Of a stretch of DNA of 50,590 nucleotides, positions 44,032 to 50,590 are shown in pieces. The notes below the pieces were generated by a model. The model saw nothing but the letters and a program-made list of their open reading frames with translations, searched no databases and was not told the origin of the DNA. This DNA is from Lactonifactor sp. BIOML-A5. Its GTDB lineage: Bacteria; Bacillota; Clostridia; Lachnospirales; Lachnospiraceae. Positions within the stretch are counted from its first letter, which is position 1. Each line of letters opens with the position of its first letter. The translations under genes were made by a program, and so were the position numbers. The stretch is from contig NZ_WKYV01000007.1 in assembly GCF_009677585.1 (NCBI RefSeq), forward strand, positions 1-50,590. The letters are read 5' to 3'.

Positions 44032-44778
44032 ATGGCAGGGAAAAAGTCAGGGATGCTTCAGGCAAAAACGAAATGTGATATTGTAGTAGAGGAAATATTA
44101 TCAATGATCAGCAGAGGTGAGTACTCGGAGAATGAGAAGCTGCCGCCGGAGCATTATTTTGTGGATTATTTTGGCGTAAGCCGTGTGACAATCCGGGAAA
44201 GCTTTAAAAAGCTTAACATGCTTGGGGTTGTAACAATAAAGCAGGGAGAGGGAACCTTTGTAAACAGAATTGACTTCGGCACAATGATGAAACCACTTTT
44301 CTCTGCTATTGTATTGGATAATCTGGGGATTAGCCAAATCTATGATGCAAGGCTGTTTGTAGAATCCGGGAATGCCAGACTTGCTGCCAGAAATCGGACG
44401 GAAGAAGAACTAGAGACTTTAGATGAGCTGTTGCGGAAAATGAGGGAGGTGGTGAATCATAAAGATACCAACCGTTTTAACCAATTGGATATTTTATTTC
44501 ATGAGATGATTGGAGAAATGTCCAGAAATCACATTATGTCTGCTACCTACAAAACAATTAAAGATATCCTTAAAAATTATATTACACAGAGCAATCTTTC
44601 TTTCTCTACAGTAGAAAGTTCTTTACAACAGCATATAGAGATTGTGGAAGCAATTAGAGAACATAACGAGGAGAAAGCCAGGATTGTTATGGAGAACCAT
44701 GTAGAGCAGAGAAAACTGGCCTTAATTAAGCAGTTTAACGAGGAAGGTGCACCGGATTATATTAAAGTAGAAAATTAG
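44032..44778 (+). CDS. GntR/FadR-family (FCD) transcriptional regulator
   Basis: N-terminal winged helix (YSENEKLPPEHYFVDYFGVSRVTIRESFKKL, with GEGTFV wing) and a C-terminal FCD ligand domain (ESGNARLAARN; FHEMIGEMSRN; HIEIVEAIREHNEEKA) with metal-type His/Asp residues. FCD regulators of TRAP-linked gene sets usually sense an organic acid. 248 aa from ATG 44032; a TTG at 44017 is the alternative. First gene of the cluster. Confidence 0.88.
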   Translation: MAGKKSGMLQAKTKCDIVVEEILSMISRGEYSENEKLPPEHYFVDYFGVSRVTIRESFKKLNMLGVVTIKQGEGTFVNRIDFGTMMKPLFSAIVLDNLGISQIYDARLFVESGNARLAARNRTEEELETLDELLRKMREVVNHKDTNRFNQLDILFHEMIGEMSRNHIMSATYKTIKDILKNYITQSNLSFSTVESSLQQHIEIVEAIREHNEEKARIVMENHVEQRKLALIKQFNEEGAPDYIKVEN

Positions 44779-44792
44779 AGTGGGGTTAAATT

Positions 44793-46082
44793 ATGGGACG
44801 TGTGCAAAAATTACCTTATGGGAAAAGATTTATTGAGCTGGATCTGAACAAATTGGGCAGTGTCCAGCTCGTAGAACCAAATCCTGTTCTAAATGAACGG
44901 GATGAGGAAGTGATTGTAAGAGAAGCTTTGGAGCATCCAATGGGCTCTATAAGTTTAAAAGAACTTACAAAAGGCGTGAAGAAAATTCTGATTATAACCA
45001 ATGATAATACTCGTCCAATGCCAAGTAAAATAACGATTCCTGCTATCATAAGGAGTTTTTATTGGGATGAAAGGTATTATGATATTACTATTTTGATTGC
45101 CAATGGTCTCCACAGGGAGATGAGAGAAGAAGAAATGCGGGAACAATTTGGGGAGGAAATCTGCAGCAAATACAGAATAGTGAATCATAATGCTTCGGAT
45201 CGTACACAGTTAGTTGATTTTGGCAGACTGTCATCGGGAAATGTACTTTGGCTGAACAAGCTTCTTGTGGAGCATGACCTAATCATCTCAGAGGGCTTTA
45301 TAGAACCTCATTTTTTTGCCGGTTACAGCGGAGGGCGAAAAAGTATACTGCCGGGGGTTGCAGGAGAAGAGACAATATTACATAATCACAGGCCTGAAAA
45401 TATAGCAAGCCCATATGCAACAGGAGCTAACTTAGATGGCAATCCCATACATAAAGAGTGCCAGGAGGCGGCTAAAATGGGAAAACTTGCATTTATATTA
45501 AATGTGGCGCTGGATCGCAGTAAAAAGATTGTGGGGGCTTTTGCGGGAGATCCGGTGAAAGCCCACACATGCGGATGTGAATATGTTAAGAGAATGATGT
45601 CAGTTGCGGCAAAACGAACGGATATTGTCATCGCCACTAATAACGGCTATCCATTAGACCGAAATTTGTACCAGGTTGTAAAAGGGATAGATACAGCATC
45701 AAAGATTGTAAAGGAAGGAGGGGTAATAATAGTTGCTGCAGAGTGCATGGAAAAAGTAGGTCATAAAAACTTTGAGGATTTGATTCTTTCCTGCCGCAGC
45801 GTTGAAGAACTGCACTGCAAAATGTCATCTCCGCCGTCAACGGCAGACAAATGGCAGGTGCAGATTCTTGCCAGAGCATTAAAAAAATATAAAATAATTC
45901 TGGTAAGTGACGGCATTGATCAAGCACTTTCCGAAAAGCTTTTTCTAATTCATGCAGTCAGTATAGAGGAAGCTGTGAAAAAAGCTTTTTTAATTAAAGG
46001 AACTGGGGCAAGTGTGACAGTGATGCCGGAAGGCCCGGTCACAATTCCGGTAGTAAATGATGAAATACGGTGTCTGGGTTGA
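44793..46082 (+). CDS. LarA-family (nickel-pincer-type) hydroxyacid racemase homologue
   Basis: LarA racemises lactate with a nickel-pincer cofactor; homologues act on other 2-hydroxy acids. The conserved catalytic pattern is present: GLHREM (His), EPHFFAGYSGGRKSILPG (His and the cofactor Lys) and ILHNH (His). 429 aa, normal. No larBCE cofactor genes are in the window. Together with the FCD regulator and TRAP transporter it points to uptake and racemisation of a hydroxy or sugar acid; the substrate is unknown. Confidence 0.85.
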   Translation: MGRVQKLPYGKRFIELDLNKLGSVQLVEPNPVLNERDEEVIVREALEHPMGSISLKELTKGVKKILIITNDNTRPMPSKITIPAIIRSFYWDERYYDITILIANGLHREMREEEMREQFGEEICSKYRIVNHNASDRTQLVDFGRLSSGNVLWLNKLLVEHDLIISEGFIEPHFFAGYSGGRKSILPGVAGEETILHNHRPENIASPYATGANLDGNPIHKECQEAAKMGKLAFILNVALDRSKKIVGAFAGDPVKAHTCGCEYVKRMMSVAAKRTDIVIATNNGYPLDRNLYQVVKGIDTASKIVKEGGVIIVAAECMEKVGHKNFEDLILSCRSVEELHCKMSSPPSTADKWQVQILARALKKYKIILVSDGIDQALSEKLFLIHAVSIEEAVKKAFLIKGTGASVTVMPEGPVTIPVVNDEIRCLG

Positions 46083-46106
46083 GAAGATGAAAAGGAGAGA
46101 GATTAT

Positions 46107-47177
46107 ATGAAAAACAATAAGAAGTTTTTTAGAATTACCGCGGTAATATGTATGGCAGCGTTGACTTGCGGGCTTTTGACAGGATGCTTTGGAAACTCTA
46201 AATCAGATGCAGATACAGCGAAAAAAGAAGACACAGCCCAGGCGTCAGACAAGGCGTCTTCCGGAGAGAATACAGTAGAACTTTCTATTGCTCATATTGG
46301 AGCCTTAGAATCTCCCTCGAACCTTGCAGTAGAGCACTTTATAGAACTGGTAGAGGAAAGGTCCGGGGGTTCCATAAAGATCACGAACTATCCTGCCAGC
46401 CAGTTGGGTGCGGACAGAGATATTCTGGAAGGAATCGTGGGAGGCACTATTGATATGGGAATTCCTGCGGCTGGAATTTCGGCACTCTATCTTCCTGAAT
46501 ATTATATTTTCGATGCGATGTATATGTTTGAGAGCGAGGAACATTTAAAAAAGGTAGCGGAAGGGGAATTAGGGCAGGAAATTGCGGATAAGTTTCTGGA
46601 TAAGACGGGAGTGCGCGTCCTTACTCAAAACTGGGAACGGGGTACAAGACAGAGTATCTTTTCTAAGGATGTGGAAGATCTGCCGGATTTTGCGGGGGTA
46701 AAAATCCGTTTGCCGGAAATAGATTCCTATTTAAAAGGGTATGAACTTCTTGGCGCAAAGCCTACAATCATTGCCTTTAACGAGACATATTCCTCACTGC
46801 AGCAAGGTGTTGTTGACGGTATGGAGTGTCCTTTGGATTGGATTTACGACAATAAATTTTATGAAGTGTGTAAGAATCTGGTTATGACAAATCATGTGTA
46901 TTCTGTAATGACTGTACTGATTAACGATCAGAAATTCAATATGCTGTCTGATGAACAGAAAAAAATATTGGAAGAAGCATCCGTGGATGCAGGAAATTAT
47001 CAGAATGATCTGTTGCACGAAAAGGAAGAGGAGTATCTGAAGATGATGAAAGAGGAAGGGGTTAAGGTATATGAGCCTGACTTAAAGCCATTCCGTGATG
47101 CAGTGGAACCAATGCTTCCTGATATGGTGAATGAATGGGGAGACGGCTTATATGACAAGGTAATGTCGTACAAGTAA
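46107..47177 (+). CDS. dctP: TRAP transporter substrate-binding lipoprotein (DctP)
   Basis: Extracytoplasmic solute receptor for organic or sugar acids. Lipoprotein signal with lipobox LLTGC (Cys27), linker, then DctP fold: HIGALESPSNLAVEHFIELV, GSIKITNYPASQLGADRDILEGI, and the carboxylate-binding Arg region VKIRLPE with PTIIAFNETYSSLQQGVVDGME. 356 aa. RBS AAAGGAGAG. Intact, although the large permease subunit is broken. Confidence 0.93.
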   Translation: MKNNKKFFRITAVICMAALTCGLLTGCFGNSKSDADTAKKEDTAQASDKASSGENTVELSIAHIGALESPSNLAVEHFIELVEERSGGSIKITNYPASQLGADRDILEGIVGGTIDMGIPAAGISALYLPEYYIFDAMYMFESEEHLKKVAEGELGQEIADKFLDKTGVRVLTQNWERGTRQSIFSKDVEDLPDFAGVKIRLPEIDSYLKGYELLGAKPTIIAFNETYSSLQQGVVDGMECPLDWIYDNKFYEVCKNLVMTNHVYSVMTVLINDQKFNMLSDEQKKILEEASVDAGNYQNDLLHEKEEEYLKMMKEEGVKVYEPDLKPFRDAVEPMLPDMVNEWGDGLYDKVMSYK

Positions 47178-47209
47178 ATACTGCAGGAACCTTCGAAAGG
47201 AGCTGACAT

Positions 47210-47695
47210 ATGAAAAAAATCATTCAGAAAATGTCACAGGGACTTGAATGGATAGGCGGTTTAATGATTTTGCTGATGACGGTTGTTGTCCTGCTTCAGG
47301 TGATTATGAGATATATATTTAACTCCCCGCTGACATGGACGGAGGAATTTGCAAGATATCTGTTTGTGTACATAACATTTCTGGGCGCTGCACTGCTAAT
47401 ATATGAGCGGGGGCACTTATACGTTGAAATTATTTTCAACAATCTGCCCATAAGAATAAGAAAAATCCTGCAGCTTATTCTCGATGTGATAATACTGGGA
47501 TTTTCTGTTTTTCTTACTATATCGGCGAAGGCGTCTATGGATGTGGCAGAAGGATCTTTTTCTACTGCCATGCACATACCCATGAACTATATAGGTTTTA
47601 GCGTATTGCTGGGAGCCTTGCTAATAATTCTCTTTTCCCTGTGGAATATTGTTCAGGATGTTAAGGGCGCATTCAGCAGAGGAGGGGAGGATTGA
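47210..47695 (+). CDS. dctQ: TRAP transporter small permease (DctQ)
   Basis: Inner-membrane protein of 161 aa with four spans. Family signature RYIFNSPLTWTEEFARYLFVYITFLGAA is clear. RBS AAAGGAG. It ends just before the dctM start (GATTGAGCATG). Confidence 0.92.
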   Translation: MKKIIQKMSQGLEWIGGLMILLMTVVVLLQVIMRYIFNSPLTWTEEFARYLFVYITFLGAALLIYERGHLYVEIIFNNLPIRIRKILQLILDVIILGFSVFLTISAKASMDVAEGSFSTAMHIPMNYIGFSVLLGALLIILFSLWNIVQDVKGAFSRGGED

Positions 47696-47697
47696 GC

Positions 47698-48968
47698 ATG
47701 GCACTTCTTATTATTTTATTTTTTGGCCTGATGCTGCTTGGGGCACCTATAGCTATAGCTATGGTATTATCCTCAGCTGTAGTGTTTGGACTGCAGACGG
47801 AAATGCCCATTCAAATAGTGGCCCAGCGTATGCAGTATGGCGTAGATTCTTTTTCACAGCTGGCCATTCCTTTTTTTATACTGGCAGGGCAATTTATGAA
47901 TCATGGAGGCATCAGCAACCGCATCATAAAATTTGCGTCTACCTTAGTGGGTCATATTAAGGGGGGACTTGCCCAGGTCATGATACTGGCAAGTATGCTG
48001 TTCGCGGGGATCTCAGGTTCTGCCTATGCGGATGCCTCTATGCTGGGAACCGTTCTTTTGCCAAGAATGAAGGAAAAAAATATCCTGTAGCCACCAGCAC
48101 AGTGATACTGGCAGCAGGAGCTACCATCGGGCCTATTATCCCTCCCAGCATACAGATGGTTATCTATGGGGTTACGGCCAGCGTATCCGTGGGTCAGCTT
48201 CTGATTGCGGGATTTTTCCCGGGTATTGTCATGGGAGTCATGCTGATGCTGATAACCGGGATTATAGCTAAAAAAGAAAAGTGGCCGAAAGATCCAAAGG
48301 CTACCTGAAAAGAAAGGGGCAAAGCGTTTTTGGATGCTCTCTGGGCCCTGTTAATGCCGATTCTGATTGTAGGCGGTATGCTGACTGGAATATTTACCCC
48401 TACGGAAGCAGCAGTAATTGCCTCATTATATGCATTTTTGGTAGGTAAATTTGTCTATAAGGAACTAAAATTAAAAGATGTTCTTCCTATCTGCCGGCAG
48501 GTATTCAAACAAACCGCTCAGGTTACAATTATAATTGCCGCAGCCGGGGTGCTTGGATGGCTGATGACAAAAGAGCGCATACCTACTATCCTCAGTGAGG
48601 CACTGCTCTCTGTCACTGACAATAAGGTTATTATTCTGCTGCTGGTGAACTTAATACTATTAGTGCTGGGATGTTTTATGGAAACAACTGCAATAGTGCT
48701 CTTAATGACGCCGGTTTTGTTGCCGCTTATGACAACTTTGGGAATTAGCCCCGTACATTTCGGTGTGTTTATGATATTGAATCTCTGTATTGGCCTGATT
48801 ACTCCCCCTGTCGGAATGTGCATGTATATCGGATGCGGAATCAGCGGCTGTTCTATCGGGGAATTCAGCAAAAAATTGTGGCCATTTTTTGCGGCCCTGG
48901 TAATTGCACTTTTAATTACAGTATTTTGTGAACCGGTATCAATGTTTTTACCGAAATTACTGTTTTGA
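47698..48968 (+). pseudogene. dctM: TRAP transporter large permease (dctM), frameshift plus stop
   Basis: DctM forms the cation-coupled channel. The frame reads normally from 47698 to MKEKN, then shifts at an A7 run (48074-48080) and meets TAG at 48088-48090. The next frame continues with family sequence YPVATSTVILAAGATIGPI IPPSIQMVIYG. That frame carries an in-frame TGA at 48306-48308, where Trp is likely, and then continues unbroken to 48968. Repairing both would give about 423 aa, a normal DctM. Two separate lesions make a sequencing error less likely. Transport through this system should be lost. Confidence 0.88.
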
Positions 48969-48982
48969 TGGGAGGAATACAT

Positions 48983-50035
48983 ATGCAAAATGCGGAACGT
49001 GTTGTGACAGCTCTTAAAGGGGGCAAACCGGATAAAGTACCGTTTATTTTAAACACTGTTATGATAAATGTTCAGGAACAGATAGTCAGACACAAAATAG
49101 AGGAGCCTACCTACAACGGTCTGAATAATGCAGGATGGCTCGGCAGTCCGGCAGAGAATGCACAGGTAGTACCGGCATTGACAGTAATACCCGAAGCGGC
49201 CAAAAAGATTGGACTGGACGCTATTCAGATACAGGTTTTGCCTCCCATGTTTGTGAATTGGGTGGTAAAAGACGGAGATGCTTGTGTCAGTCAGGGACTG
49301 ATAGACGGAGAGAACGCACTAAGACAGATCCAGATGCCTGATCCGGACGATGAAAAGCTTCTGAAATCTGTTGATGAGATGATAAAACGCTATAAAGGGG
49401 ACTTCGCCATGGGCGCCAGAATCCGGCTGGGAGTTTCTCCTGCACTCCTGAGTATGGGAATGGAAAATATTGCCGCATTCTACGCAGATGAAGATGAGAC
49501 GCTGCCCAGAACCATTGAAATGTTTACAGACTGGAGCCGCAGAATGAACAAAAATCTCAGTGAATTGGACTTTGATTTCTTCTGGGCCTTCGACGATGTG
49601 GCATTTACTTCAAGTCTTCTGATATCCCCGGATATGTTCAGGAAGTTTTTCAAGGATAATATGAAAAAGGCAGCATCCACCATAAGCAAGCCGTGGATTT
49701 ATCACAGCGATGGAAATTATCAGCTGCTATTGGATGATATTGTGGATATCGGAGCTTACGGCATTCATCCCATAGAAAAAGGATCTATGGATACCAGATG
49801 GCTGAAGGAGACATATGGGGAAAAGCTCTGTATGGTAGGGAATGTGGATATTAATTACATTCTGAAAGATGCCCCTTTGGGGGAGGTTGATCGGGAAGTT
49901 AAAAACTGCATTGATTTGCTGGGACCTGGGGGAGGGTATATCCTATCAGACTCAAACAGCATTCCGGCATGGTGTTCGCCTGAAAATGTGATTGAGATGG
50001 GGAGGGCTGTGGAGAGGTATAGGTATATTTATTAG
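48983..50035 (+). CDS. Uroporphyrinogen decarboxylase-like (MtaA-type) methyltransferase family protein
   Basis: 350-aa UroD-fold protein. In Clostridia most such proteins outside haem clusters are corrinoid or zinc-dependent methyltransferases. Seen: NAERVVTALKGGKPDKVPFI, WIYHSDGNYQLLLDDIV, GIHPIEKGSMD, CMVGNVDINYIL, GGGYILSDSNSIP. The His/Asp set in HSDGN sits where these enzymes hold metal. No corrinoid protein is adjacent. RBS GGGAGGA supports ATG 48983. As part of the LarA/TRAP cluster it might act on a methoxylated acid; that is inference. Confidence 0.8.
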   Translation: MQNAERVVTALKGGKPDKVPFILNTVMINVQEQIVRHKIEEPTYNGLNNAGWLGSPAENAQVVPALTVIPEAAKKIGLDAIQIQVLPPMFVNWVVKDGDACVSQGLIDGENALRQIQMPDPDDEKLLKSVDEMIKRYKGDFAMGARIRLGVSPALLSMGMENIAAFYADEDETLPRTIEMFTDWSRRMNKNLSELDFDFFWAFDDVAFTSSLLISPDMFRKFFKDNMKKAASTISKPWIYHSDGNYQLLLDDIVDIGAYGIHPIEKGSMDTRWLKETYGEKLCMVGNVDINYILKDAPLGEVDREVKNCIDLLGPGGGYILSDSNSIPAWCSPENVIEMGRAVERYRYIY

Positions 50036-50129
50036 ATGGGGCAGTTGTTACTAATTGGGATTTAGGGGTGTAGCACTTGGACTTCGGCTCAAGGTGATTC
50101 AGGACGGCAGGTGTAGGTGGCAGGGGGAC

Positions 50130-50448
50130 GGTGAGACAAATCCCGCGGCAGCGGTCCGTCTGGTTCGGACGGGAGGGAGGCTTAAGTTCCGGGGACACCT
50201 CCGTCGAGAAGAGAGTCTAAGACAAAACCGGAATCCCCGCCGGAGCACCGTTCGTATGTGCAAAGAATGCTTGATGTGCATTCTCTGCCCATGCTCACTT
50301 TTTTTCGGCCCTGACTGCCGAAAAAATCTCCAGCGTGAATCCCGGTTTTGCCTAAGACTCTCTACTCACTCCTGCGGAATCGTCCCCGGAACTTAAGCCT
50401 CCCTCCCGCCCGAACCAGCCAGCCCACCGCCACAGAATTCCTCTCACC
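50130..50448 (-). ncRNA. 319-bp imperfect palindrome: candidate structured RNA or MITE
   Basis: Arms 50130-50195 and 50383-50448 pair over 66 positions without gaps: 55 identical, and 8 of the 11 mismatches become G-U in minus-strand RNA (A-C in plus). A second helix pairs 50210-50233 with 50340-50363 (21 of 24, two more G-U). The centre carries two hairpins (AGAATGC/GCATTCT at 50264-50284; TTTTTTCGGC/GCCGAAAAAA near 50301-50327). No protein reads through it. The adjacent 50036-50129 and 50449-50590 show no gene; a weak TTGATA box lies on the minus strand near 50490. Confidence 0.5.
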
Positions 50449-50590
50449 TGGGTATGGGGAAGTTCCAGGGGGGGCTATTTATCCAAAATATCGAGTTATC
50501 AATAGTGTGAAACCAGAGGAAAAGTGTACAACTCTCGACCTTCCCCACCCGTTTTCCGTGAATGTGAAGTGAGTCTCTGCCAGGATATAG

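Noticed and set aside
48306..48308. TGA in dctM as selenocysteine or recoding
   Set aside because: The expected residue is Trp/variable, no SECIS-like hairpin follows, and a frameshift already disables the gene.
50036..50590. Several short open frames in the palindrome region
   Set aside because: They lie across the inverted repeat, lack ribosome sites, and are explained by its GC-rich composition.

Overview
The window looks like the chromosome of a Lachnospiraceae-type gut Firmicute (class Clostridia). The evidence is moderate GC, strong AGGAGG ribosome sites, TTGACA-17-TATAAT promoters, U-tailed terminators, a one-chain glycyl-tRNA synthetase, PPi-dependent phosphofructokinase next to pyruvate phosphate dikinase, a Type I-C CRISPR locus, and DUF5685, DUF2156 and DUF4203 proteins. 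I found no rRNA or tRNA genes. Species cannot be fixed from the sequence alone.

Layout. 0-6.8 kb: a possible IS21-type end, glyQS, a REP-associated tyrosine transposase (RAYT) between inverted REP-like palindromes, then pfp and ppdK (PPi-linked glycolysis). 6.9-11.6 kb: a decayed Type I-C CRISPR-Cas locus. cas3 has lost its second helicase domain, cas5c is intact, the front of cas8c is joined to the tail of cas1 (cas7 and cas4 are gone), cas2 has a stop codon, and the array has two repeats. 11.9-13.4 kb: an Ogg-type DNA glycosylase and a cyclophilin lipoprotein. 13.6-20.2 kb: an AraC regulator diverging from a sugar/polyol operon (GPH symporter, zinc dehydrogenase, split transketolase, SDR dehydrogenase) with no kinase. 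20.3-26 kb: a c-di-GMP phosphodiesterase and a carB without carA. 26-29.7 kb: a heterodimeric ABC exporter behind a probable attenuator leader. 29.8-33.1 kb: a DUF2156-acetyltransferase fusion and a DUF4203 membrane protein. 33.2-34.3 kb: a RelB-Fic toxin-antitoxin module with a broken fic, plus gene fragments. 34.5-34.85 kb: a promoter-to-terminator unit with no clear protein, a candidate non-coding RNA.

35-40.9 kb: a complete ribose operon rbsRKDACB with a palindromic operator at its transcription start. 41-43.8 kb: a DUF5685 / J-domain / membrane protein cluster and an IMP cyclohydrolase, followed by a solitary copy of the REP-like palindrome. 44-50 kb: a FadR-type regulator, a LarA-like racemase, a TRAP transporter whose large subunit carries a frameshift and a stop, and a UroD-like methyltransferase. 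50.13-50.45 kb: a 319-bp imperfect palindrome whose mismatches read mostly as G-U pairs in minus-strand RNA, suggesting a large structured RNA or a MITE.

Two themes stand out. Defence and toxin loci (CRISPR-Cas, RelB-Fic) are decaying by deletions that leave chimeric gene junctions. Several RNA-level elements (attenuator leader, candidate ncRNA, long palindrome, REP family) are not explained by protein genes.
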